Shown here piece after piece: positions 1-8,069 of a DNA stretch of 64,000 nucleotides. Under the pieces are notes generated by a model. That model ran no database searches, was not told the DNA's origin, and saw nothing but the letters and a program-made list of their open reading frames with translations. The stretch covers positions 62,001 through 126,000 of the forward strand of contig NZ_CANMQT010000010.1 of NCBI RefSeq assembly GCF_947500065.1, given 5' to 3'. The DNA comes from an uncultured Aquimarina sp. GTDB lineage: Bacteria > Bacteroidota > Bacteroidia > Flavobacteriales > Flavobacteriaceae. Made by a program: the position numbers and the translations under genes. Each line of letters begins with the position of its first letter. Position 1 is the stretch's first letter.

Positions 1-670
1 TTGCATAATCCAAAGCAAAGGATAATCCAAATGCGGTATTGGTATGCTCACCTACTCGAATCGGATAGTTCAGCTTTGGCAAAAAATCTATATATCGCTG
101 CACTATCAAATCAGTCAATGGTTGTAAGTTTTGCTCCAGATCTCTTGCGATTGGATCCTCCCAAGTGTGTATTTCTTCTGCAAGTTTTAGCAACCATGCC
201 CAACCATAGGTTCGTTCGTATGATGTACTGTGTTTTCTATTGAAATATGCTATTTCCGCTTCTATATTTTCTTTAGAAATACTTTCAGCAAGTTTCGTTT
301 TTATTTCAGCTGCTTTTTCTATTTCTGGAAAGGATTTTACTAGCTTTACCAATGACCAATGTCCATGAACCGCAGAGTGCCAATCAAAACATCCATAAAA
401 TGCAGGATGTAAGACTTTAGGTTCTCCCAAATCTTCTTTACCTCCTATAGTTTGTCCTAATTTATTTGGATACTCCGTATGGATACAGGCTAAAGGCAAT
501 TCTGCCAAAGTATTTGCCTGTTCTTTTGTTAATTTTAAAGGCTTTTCTATAACAACTTTAGGAGCATCCTCTTTGACTAAAGATGTTTCTACTACCTTAC
601 TAGTGTTGTTTTCTGAAGTATTACAAGCTGCAATAATCATCAAAAAAAACAAAACAGTTAATCGATTCAT
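1..670 (-). CDS. DUF2891 family lipoprotein, C-terminus cut by window edge
   Basis: The frame opens with ATG at 670-668 and stays open to base 1, so about 223 N-terminal residues are visible and the C-terminus lies outside. The first 16 residues form a lipoprotein signal peptide (MNRLTVLFFLMIIAAC) whose lipobox cysteine is residue 16, which suggests an envelope location. The segment HPAFYGCFDWHSAVHGHW, encoded near 410-350, is the hallmark of DUF2891, a family of unknown function predicted to fold as an alpha/alpha barrel. It lies 127 bp downstream of the eCIS ATPase on the same strand, but nothing links it functionally to that cluster. Family assignment is firm; function is unknown. Confidence 0.8.
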   Translation of the reverse strand, partial: MNRLTVLFFLMIIAACNTSENNTSKVVETSLVKEDAPKVVIEKPLKLTKEQANTLAELPLACIHTEYPNKLGQTIGGKEDLGEPKVLHPAFYGCFDWHSAVHGHWSLVKLVKSFPEIEKAAEIKTKLAESISKENIEAEIAYFNRKHSTSYERTYGWAWLLKLAEEIHTWEDPIARDLEQNLQPLTDLIVQRYIDFLPKLNYPIRVGEHTNTAFGLSFALDYA

Positions 671-796
671 GTGTCAATACTTTTAAACTTTTTCATCTAG
701 AAAGATGATTCCTTTTTAAAAATATTGATTTCCCAGTGTTAATCTATATGATTGTTAATAACATAGGTAAATAGTTTATAACCTCTTAAATTCGGA

Positions 797-2140
797 TTAT
801 ATGGTAACCATTTTACCCTCTTTAAGGTATTCTTTTTTAATACCTTCTAACATAGTTTCAAGAAGAATTGATTCATGTTTAGATGCTATCGTTTTAAGAC
901 AAATATATTGTACTATATTAATAATATTCGCTCCGGTTAGCGCATACTTTTTTGAGACTTCCTCCAAAGAAACACTCTTGTCCAATGCTATTTTATCAGG
1001 TAAGTTTTTCTTCCAAAGTGATAGCCTTTCTTTATACGATGGGTTTTCGAATTCTATAATGGATTGAAACCTACGGGTAAATGCTGTATCAATATTATTT
1101 TTGAAATTTGAAGCTAAAATAACCAGTCCTGGATGTGCTTCAATACGTTGTAACAGATATGATACTTCTTGATTGGCATACTTATCATGAGCGTCCCTCA
1201 CATTAGTACGTTTTCCAAAAATAGCATCTGCTTCATCAAAAAACAAAATCCAAGATTTGTTTTTTGCTTTGTCAAATAGTTTGGATAAGTTTTTTTCGGT
1301 TTCACCTATATATTTTGATACAATCATAGATAAATCAATGCGATATACATCTTTACCTGTGAATTTTCCTAACAAGGTAGCAGTAAGTGTTTTTCCGGTT
1401 CCTGGAGGACCTGAAAAAAGAATACGATATCCAGGTTTGATTCTAGATTTCATATTCCAGTCATTCAATACAATATCATTATAGTTCAACCAGGTTTCGA
1501 TCTCCTTTATCTGCTGTAATGTTTTACTCTGAAGTACCAGATCATCCCAGTCCAATTCGGTATCTATTCGTTCTGCTGGGAAATCCTTACTCATGGTAGG
1601 TTTCAATATTTTACCCGTAGTAAATAATTCTATGTATTCTTCATCCATCGTCAAACGTCCGCTCATTCTAGGTTCCCCTGTCGGTATCATATCTAAATAC
1701 AATACACCTTCTCTCCTAAAAAGATGATCCTCATAAAACATTTCGGTCAACTGAATTCTTTTCTGAATATTATTTCCTCCTATAATAAACTGTACTGTTT
1801 CTCCGGTTGGTATAATTCCTCTATGATTTTTGCCTTTAACTCCTCCAAATTCTGGTAATTCTCCTCCATTAGGTAAAAAATCAGAGATGATCGTTGTAAA
1901 AAAATTAGGTGAAATATGAGGAACAATAGCTAGTAATAAAGTGATTACTTCTTCTAATGATAACTGTTTTTTTCTGACAAATGTTGAAAATAACGAGTTA
2001 TCCGATACAATAGTATCAAATTTTGGAAAAACAGGTATTTCACTAGTGTAATTATCTTTTAAACGATACTCAATCACTTCTCTTAAAAATGATAATTTAC
2101 TATCGAAATGAATTGTATTCTGAGCTAATGCTTTTTTCAT
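797..2140 (-). CDS. eCIS AAA+ ATPase (Afp15/Pvc15-like)
   Basis: 447 aa. After an N-terminal domain of about 200 residues comes one AAA+ module: Walker A GPPGTGKT at about 244-251, Walker B ILFFDEAD at about 298-305, and an arginine-finger segment TRRF at about 355-358. In the Afp and PVC clusters this ATPase is the conserved Afp15/Pvc15 component, needed for particle assembly or maturation. Here it is the last gene of the operon, 4 bp after the hydrolase gene at 2145. Last-but-conserved placement is usual for eCIS loci. The N-terminal domain shows nothing I recognise. Role as eCIS ATPase is confident; its exact assembly function is known only from relatives. Confidence 0.93.
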   Translation of the reverse strand: MKKALAQNTIHFDSKLSFLREVIEYRLKDNYTSEIPVFPKFDTIVSDNSLFSTFVRKKQLSLEEVITLLLAIVPHISPNFFTTIISDFLPNGGELPEFGGVKGKNHRGIIPTGETVQFIIGGNNIQKRIQLTEMFYEDHLFRREGVLYLDMIPTGEPRMSGRLTMDEEYIELFTTGKILKPTMSKDFPAERIDTELDWDDLVLQSKTLQQIKEIETWLNYNDIVLNDWNMKSRIKPGYRILFSGPPGTGKTLTATLLGKFTGKDVYRIDLSMIVSKYIGETEKNLSKLFDKAKNKSWILFFDEADAIFGKRTNVRDAHDKYANQEVSYLLQRIEAHPGLVILASNFKNNIDTAFTRRFQSIIEFENPSYKERLSLWKKNLPDKIALDKSVSLEEVSKKYALTGANIINIVQYICLKTIASKHESILLETMLEGIKKEYLKEGKMVTI

Positions 2141-2144
2141 CTTT

Positions 2145-2963
2145 TTATACTAATGGTTCAATAGAAAACACATCTATTTTAGATCTTCTAAAACTTCTGG
2201 TTCTTTTCATAACCGCTACCCCATTTCTAGAACCTTGGTGATTGGTATTCCCTTCTATAGTTTCGATAACATCTCCCTCTATTGCTGTTATCACACCAGT
2301 ATGCGTCCAATCTAAACGTGATTTTTGAATTAGAAATATATCTCCTTGTTTTATGACAGAAGGATCTTTTCTTATTTTACTAAATCTGGATAACAATTCC
2401 TTCTCCAAGCCTGTGTTGCCTACTGTATCGCAACTATAGGTAAGCGGCATCAGTTTTTTGAAATTTTTCCCCAACGCGCTTGCGGCTTGATCTAGTATAG
2501 CTTGTGCAAAACCCATACACCAAAACCAAGGAGATCCATCATGACCATCCATATAACTTCTTACCCAAGGACCACTATTGGATTGTCCCTGTATTTCAAG
2601 TTCAAAAGGGTGTTGCTGTAAATGATTTTCTGATACTTCAACCATCAAATCTCTTAAATTATTACTTATTAAAGGTTTTTCAAAAGCTTCTTTCAAACCA
2701 AAAGAGAGTGTATTAAATAATTCTTGATCAACAATACCAGTTTTTGTTAGGTTATTAAAACTCTGGAAGTTCTTTACGGATCTTTCTGTAGCAGGGCCGA
2801 AATCTCCATCAATTCCCGTTGCTGTGCCACTACTTGGATTCCTGATAGAAAACAGTGTTAACCAGGATTGAATTTTCATTACATCCTTTTTGTTGTTTTC
2901 AGTTCCTCTTCTTTTCTGAGTAGCTTTAATAACGAGTTCCTTCTGATATGCTGTTTTTTTCAT
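2145..2963 (-). CDS. Peptidoglycan-binding plus CHAP/NlpC-like hydrolase in the eCIS operon
   Basis: 272 aa with no signal peptide. Residues about 25-90 form a PG_binding_1-type domain (the GIDGDFGPATERSVKNFQ segment). The C-terminal half has the layout of a CHAP/NlpC-P60 cysteine hydrolase: Cys149 in SPWFWCMGF, His221 in LDWTHTGVI and a polar residue in TIEGNT (Glu237 or Asn239). Such enzymes cut peptidoglycan peptide or amide bonds. Lacking a signal peptide but lying between the immunity-like gene and the ATPase, it could be a spike- or cargo-associated muralytic enzyme, or a lysis/release factor for the particles, which must leave the cell by lysis in known eCIS. Domain calls are good; the role is inferred. 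Confidence 0.75.
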   Translation of the reverse strand: MKKTAYQKELVIKATQKRRGTENNKKDVMKIQSWLTLFSIRNPSSGTATGIDGDFGPATERSVKNFQSFNNLTKTGIVDQELFNTLSFGLKEAFEKPLISNNLRDLMVEVSENHLQQHPFELEIQGQSNSGPWVRSYMDGHDGSPWFWCMGFAQAILDQAASALGKNFKKLMPLTYSCDTVGNTGLEKELLSRFSKIRKDPSVIKQGDIFLIQKSRLDWTHTGVITAIEGDVIETIEGNTNHQGSRNGVAVMKRTRSFRRSKIDVFSIEPLV

Positions 2964-3169
2964 AACCCTATCTTATTTAAAAACATAAAGTTAACCTTAT
3001 TTAACTAGTTTTTCATGAGGTAAAAGACTCATCTTTTTAGGGGTTTTTTCCTACAAACTGCGCTATTAATGAATAGAAAACACATATTCAGAAGTGTTAT
3101 ACTAACAACAGAAATAGTTTTATGACCTCAACCTATATCTATATGAAAAAATTACTTTTAAGTCTAAGT

Positions 3170-3841
3170 TTATTTTTTTGATTCTAGTATCAGAATCTCC
3201 GGAAAAAACTTTGAATAAAAAGCCATTGAATTTTGAATATCTAGTTTTATTCCTTCAAATTCTGACGAGCTAAAATCTACATTTGTGAAGTAGTATTGCC
3301 AACCCCAAAAACCTTTCGTAAAACATAATTTATCAATATATTGTGTGACATCTATAGTCATTGGGATAGGTTTATATCCTTGACGAAATAACCATAATTT
3401 AGTAGTTAAAACATTTTCTTTAGAAATTTCAATACACACGCAATGAACATTATCTTTTTCAAAATAATCCAAAATTTTCAACCTCTTATATAATGAAAGA
3501 TCATTCATCGGTGTTTGTTCATCCCATATTTCGTTTTCCCAAGACCTCCCATCATATCCTTTGAACATATTATAAAAAGAAAGAATTTCTACATTTTCTT
3601 CTATCAACGTATTTGCTGCATTTAATTCATTAGTCCTATAATTCCATATCAATTTAAAACCATCAAATTCAGAATAAAAACCTTTAACCTCATCCGGTAT
3701 TGCTAATTCGTATTCTTTAGAATAATCCATAAAATCCTCGGAGGAAATACCTATTCCTTTTTCAAAAACAACATCTGAAATAGAGGATAAACTACTCAGT
3801 TCGGCTATCAATCCTTTTATCTTTTTTAAATAATTACTCAT
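3170..3841 (-). CDS. SMI1/KNR4-like protein, putative immunity protein
   Basis: 223 aa, cytosolic, no signal peptide or membrane segment. The stretch IPDEVKGFYSEFDGFKLIW at about 48-66 matches the SMI1/KNR4 signature (proline-rich start, K-x-F/L, then D/N-G-F). SMI1/KNR4 superfamily proteins are common immunity partners of polymorphic bacterial toxins. The gene starts 10 bp after the stop of the 1387-aa DUF4157 protein, the usual place for a cognate immunity gene, so its partner is probably the C-terminal domain of that protein. A 206-bp gap separates it from the hydrolase gene downstream. The family is likely; the immunity role is inferred from position and has not been shown for eCIS cargo. 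Confidence 0.6.
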   Translation of the reverse strand: MSNYLKKIKGLIAELSSLSSISDVVFEKGIGISSEDFMDYSKEYELAIPDEVKGFYSEFDGFKLIWNYRTNELNAANTLIEENVEILSFYNMFKGYDGRSWENEIWDEQTPMNDLSLYKRLKILDYFEKDNVHCVCIEISKENVLTTKLWLFRQGYKPIPMTIDVTQYIDKLCFTKGFWGWQYYFTNVDFSSSEFEGIKLDIQNSMAFYSKFFPEILILESKK

Positions 3842-3851
3842 AATACAACCT

Positions 3852-6800
3852 CTAAAATGCTCTTAATTTACCTGCTCCCACAGCAGCTCTAAACCAACTT
3901 TCTAATGAACCATTATATCTTGCATCGGCATTTATAAAAGCTGTAGAATTAATAAATTCCGTCCATGTTCTATAATTACTAACTCCTCTATTAGTTACCC
4001 ATTCTCTATAAAGAGCTCTTGTTGGTGCACCTGGTATATTTTTTAATTCTGAATCCCAATGACCAAAGGGTGCATTATTAATCGAAGGTATTGGATTATT
4101 AGATCCCATTGGGTCTGGTTTACTAACTGGAAATACATTATCATAAAGTACATCTCCTACTCTTTCCCATTCCCCTGCATCGTTCTTTTCCTTAAATCCA
4201 TAAGTTACTCTTATTGCTTGAGCAAAATCCGTAAACCCGGCATCAGATCTATATCCGGTAACTTCAGCACGATACCATAAAACTCTATTTTGATTATGAA
4301 CTAAATCTACAGCATTACTTTCTGCTTGATTATACATATTTGTGTTTTCGGTTTTTCTTCCAGGTGTTACATTACCTGTATCTCCTCCTGGACCTCCTAG
4401 ATCAAAATGTAAAAGATGTAATCTTACATAAATGTCACTATAATTTGCTATAGTCTTTATATGGTTTGCCCATCCATCTGGTTGAGCGGTGACTCTTGGA
4501 GGTTTTCTGCTTCCATTCTTTGTTAATGGGTCTGCCTCAGAAAAACTAGCCCTTCCTCCGCTTCCACCAATTGTCACGGCTGTATTCGGTAATCTTCCTC
4601 TAGCTCCTCCAACTCCTAAAATAACTAAATAGGGAACAATTTCATCAAATTTTGAATTTAATTCAGTTTCTAATTCATTCTTTCTTTCCTCCGCTAAATT
4701 ATCTGTAGATAATAAATTAGTAATTCTAACTATATCATTATTGTAGATACTTGATGCATTATTATAAGCTTCCTGTTTTCTTGTTTTCGAAGCTCCACTA
4801 TTCATTTCATTAATTTCTGTTTGCTTATTAGAAAGTAAGGTTGTAAAAGGCATTTCATCACTCGCTACCCATAGTTGGACATTTCTGGCAGAGCCTCTTA
4901 AAAAGATATTATGTGTTTCTCCTTCGGTAGTAAATCTTTTTCTCAGTCCTAACCATCCTAAAACTGCATCTCTAGCACTAGCTCCTGCTGCCATCACTCG
5001 ATCAAGTAAAGCCATACCTGTATCTACAGCTTTGTTCACCAACCATGTTAGCGCTTCATCAATCAATGCTCTTACCGAACCAATAATCTCTGCTATTCTA
5101 GCTCCTATTCCTCCTAATCCCACTTGATTAGCAAGGAATCCAATGACTACTGGCATGGATTGTCCCATAGTTCGTTCGAGATAATCTGCTGCTGTTGCTA
5201 CATTTCCTTGTGCTATATCGGCTACACCATTCACAAATGAGTTGATAACTTCTAGCATCTCGCGCAGATACTGTATAAAACTCTGAACCGCACTGAAGAA
5301 AGCCATCGCACCATTAACTACCGCCATAATACCTGTTGGATCCAACATACTCAATAATCTGGCTGTAATTTGTGTAATGATACGGGTCATTACGAAGTTT
5401 TTCACCGCATCTATTACAACATTCCATAGGTTACTAAGTTGTTCCTGAATTTTGTCCCAGATCGCTGCGATACCTCGTTCCTGTACATCTTTGATAAATG
5501 TCCAGATACCTTCTAATGTATTAATAGCACCTCGTATTCTAGCAACTCTTTCTGGTCCTATACGTGGATGTTCCGCAAGTTTTTCCCAGATCCTTTCCAT
5601 AGAAAGCCCTAATACTTCTAAAACCCAACTAATCACTCCTTGTAAAGAGAAGTCTGTCAGTTCAGGAATACCTGCATCTCTCAATTCTCGCATCAACCAA
5701 CCCATCACTCCATTGATCAAATGAGTTACTATATTATCAAAGAATTTCACAAAACCTTCTTTGATAGCTCTTAGTATGTTTTTCAGGAAGCCTATTGGAT
5801 CTCGTTTGATGTCTTCCATAGCTTGAAGCGATCGAGTAATAATATTTCCGATTAACTCGAAAGGGAAATTCATGATTTCCAAAATCGCGACAATCACTAT
5901 TCGAACTATTTCTGCTACAAAAGCAATTAATCTACCAATAGGTTCACCAAATCTTTCTATAATTCTAATGAACGCATCTATAGGATTGAGAAGATCATCG
6001 ATAGAAAAAGAATTCCAGAGATCCACAAACAACTGCACAATAGATTGCGGAGTCATATTCAGTGTTTCTACTGCAGCTTCAATTTCTCCTACTATCCTTG
6101 CGATCGCTCCAGTCTCAACCATTTGGGCATATTGTGCTTCTCCTCCATCCATAAGGCTCATAAAACCTCGGATAAGATTAGGGACAGTTCTCGGTACATT
6201 TTCATCCGTAAAAGGATCTTTGCCGATAATCACTTTTACAAGAGAGAATCCTCTGGTTTCGTTTGCGACGGAAGAAAGCCAGCCGAGTAATGCTTTCTTA
6301 ATAATTTTCAGTACTTCGATAGCCACAGTCAATGCAAATGCCCATACTCTTTCTAAGAAACCAGTTACACGACCTGATAATGCCGTTAAATTTGCCGCTA
6401 TCTCCGTTAGGTTAGCAGGACGAATTGCCTCCCAAGCTGCATTTATTAGACCTCTTAGTTCTCCTAACAAGGACATAAAGGTTCCTACCTGAGTATCTAG
6501 CCAATCGGCAGTTTCTTGTAAGGTTCCGCGCTCCCGCATTTGCTCCAACTCGGTTTCTTTACCAATAAGCATTAAGAAATCCTCCAGAATTTCTACCGTA
6601 GTAGCTGTTACTTCTTCATCTCTAAGTGGATCGTAGTGTATGATCTTTTTAATTAATGACCAAGCTCTATTTTCTTCTAAAATAGGTTCTGCCACATCAA
6701 TCAGCGCTTCTTTTATCCAGTCAATAATTTGATCAACCAGTGAACTTGCAAATGTTGTAATTCTATCAATAAGATTACTAAATTCTTCTCTTAGAGCTCC

Positions 6801-8015
6801 AATGAATGAGGTTACAGAGTTATTCTCCCAAGTTTCTTCGACCAGATTTAATAATCCTTGCGTTGTGAGATTCAATTCGCTTAATCTTCCGGTCACCCAA
6901 TCGAATACTCTTTGTAAGACTCCATATTCCTGAAGCTTATCAAATATTGCTACTCCAAAAGGAACTAATCCTATAAGACCTCGAAGCAGATTTGTTGGTG
7001 TCGGCTCTACTCGTTGTCCTCGCAAAGGATCGTATTGTATAATCACCGTAAACAATAAATAACCCGGTATATTGCGTGCATTATCAAGGATCCAATCCGG
7101 TATCCAATCTAAGAATGATCCTTGAATCATCTTGGGAGCTGATGTAACTTCTACCGACTTTTTTCTAACCGTAGACGCTCCTTGTTGTACTGTATGCGTT
7201 AATTCATGCGCCAATAAATGTTTCCCAGAATTGGAAGATGAATCGAATTTTCCTTCATTAAAATAAATATCATTTCCGTGTGTGAATGCCTGAGCTCCCA
7301 TATCCTGGCTCATTTGTTGGGCATTGGAATCTGTATGTACTCTAACGTTACTAAAATCAGTACCAAATCCTGATTCCATTTCAGATTTGGTGTCTTTTGA
7401 TAATGGCGATCCTCCTCCTTTAGAACTATTTAAACGAGATTCTATAGATGAGTTCTCGACTCCGCTCGAACTGACAGCAGTATTGATTTTGGTTTGAATT
7501 GATTGTACTTCTTCCTCTTCCTCCTCTTTTTCTTGAACTTCTTCTTCCTGTTTTTGTATTTCGGAAACTACAGAAGAACTTTCTGATTTTTCTTGAATTG
7601 TTGTTTTCTCAATCGTTTCCTTCTTCTGAACTTCTTCTTCTGGTTGTTTTTGAATTTCTTCCTGCTCTTCTTTTTGTTGTACTGCTTCCTCTTCAGGTTG
7701 TCGTTGCACCAGTGGACTTATATGTTCTACTAAGGGTTTTTGCTGAACCTCTTTTTCCGTTACTTCTTGTTTTTGAACCTCTTCTTCCGACTGTTTTTGT
7801 ACAAGTGGTGCTGGACTAAAAAAAGAATTGTTTTGATCATTTCCTTTAGCAACTACGGTATCAGCAACCTTATCTGCCTCTACTTCATACTTATCTCCTG
7901 GTTTACCTATATTTAACTTAGGCTGTATAAAGGCACCATCTCCTTTCTCCTTTTGAAAAAGAGAGGAATTGCTAGACTTAGCATTGGTAGTATTTGCGGT
8001 TGCCGCTTTAAACAT
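3852..8015 (-). CDS. DUF4157 eCIS-associated protein A, putative cargo/toxin with helical repeats
   Basis: 1387 aa. Residues 1-50 carry the conserved eCIS preamble (QPKLNIGKPGDKYEVEAD). Residues about 70-175 are a Gln/Glu/Lys-rich linker. Residues about 195-285 form the DUF4157 domain, ending in the zincin-like motif HELTH. Then come three related helical blocks about 135 residues apart, each opening with an II-x-x-DP motif (residues near 325, 458 and 596), followed by very hydrophobic helices to about 1040. The last 350 residues are a different, Asn/Gly-rich domain that I do not recognise. DUF4157 marks proteins associated with eCIS, many with toxic C-termini. The SMI1-like gene follows 10 bp later. 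Toxin function is inferred; the helical part could also be a translocation or tape-like region. Confidence 0.75.
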   Translation of the reverse strand: MFKAATANTTNAKSSNSSLFQKEKGDGAFIQPKLNIGKPGDKYEVEADKVADTVVAKGNDQNNSFFSPAPLVQKQSEEEVQKQEVTEKEVQQKPLVEHISPLVQRQPEEEAVQQKEEQEEIQKQPEEEVQKKETIEKTTIQEKSESSSVVSEIQKQEEEVQEKEEEEEEVQSIQTKINTAVSSSGVENSSIESRLNSSKGGGSPLSKDTKSEMESGFGTDFSNVRVHTDSNAQQMSQDMGAQAFTHGNDIYFNEGKFDSSSNSGKHLLAHELTHTVQQGASTVRKKSVEVTSAPKMIQGSFLDWIPDWILDNARNIPGYLLFTVIIQYDPLRGQRVEPTPTNLLRGLIGLVPFGVAIFDKLQEYGVLQRVFDWVTGRLSELNLTTQGLLNLVEETWENNSVTSFIGALREEFSNLIDRITTFASSLVDQIIDWIKEALIDVAEPILEENRAWSLIKKIIHYDPLRDEEVTATTVEILEDFLMLIGKETELEQMRERGTLQETADWLDTQVGTFMSLLGELRGLINAAWEAIRPANLTEIAANLTALSGRVTGFLERVWAFALTVAIEVLKIIKKALLGWLSSVANETRGFSLVKVIIGKDPFTDENVPRTVPNLIRGFMSLMDGGEAQYAQMVETGAIARIVGEIEAAVETLNMTPQSIVQLFVDLWNSFSIDDLLNPIDAFIRIIERFGEPIGRLIAFVAEIVRIVIVAILEIMNFPFELIGNIITRSLQAMEDIKRDPIGFLKNILRAIKEGFVKFFDNIVTHLINGVMGWLMRELRDAGIPELTDFSLQGVISWVLEVLGLSMERIWEKLAEHPRIGPERVARIRGAINTLEGIWTFIKDVQERGIAAIWDKIQEQLSNLWNVVIDAVKNFVMTRIITQITARLLSMLDPTGIMAVVNGAMAFFSAVQSFIQYLREMLEVINSFVNGVADIAQGNVATAADYLERTMGQSMPVVIGFLANQVGLGGIGARIAEIIGSVRALIDEALTWLVNKAVDTGMALLDRVMAAGASARDAVLGWLGLRKRFTTEGETHNIFLRGSARNVQLWVASDEMPFTTLLSNKQTEINEMNSGASKTRKQEAYNNASSIYNNDIVRITNLLSTDNLAEERKNELETELNSKFDEIVPYLVILGVGGARGRLPNTAVTIGGSGGRASFSEADPLTKNGSRKPPRVTAQPDGWANHIKTIANYSDIYVRLHLLHFDLGGPGGDTGNVTPGRKTENTNMYNQAESNAVDLVHNQNRVLWYRAEVTGYRSDAGFTDFAQAIRVTYGFKEKNDAGEWERVGDVLYDNVFPVSKPDPMGSNNPIPSINNAPFGHWDSELKNIPGAPTRALYREWVTNRGVSNYRTWTEFINSTAFINADARYNGSLESWFRAAVGAGKLRAF

Positions 8016-8069
8016 TTTACTTATTTTTTTGCCAAAATCATTTCTAGTGTAATCGCATGTATATCTATA

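Noticed and set aside
1..243. Plus-strand frame of 80 codons at the left edge
   Set aside because: It is antisense to the DUF2891 lipoprotein, whose minus-strand frame has a signal peptide and a clear family motif.
5872..6492. 206-codon plus-strand frame
   Set aside because: It is antisense to the helical repeat region of DUF4157 protein A and has no family signature or plausible context.
7190..7220. HELTH motif as proof of an active protease in the DUF4157 proteins
   Set aside because: The HExxH is conserved in the family, but without the third ligand being identified and without data it supports only a zincin-like fold, not activity.
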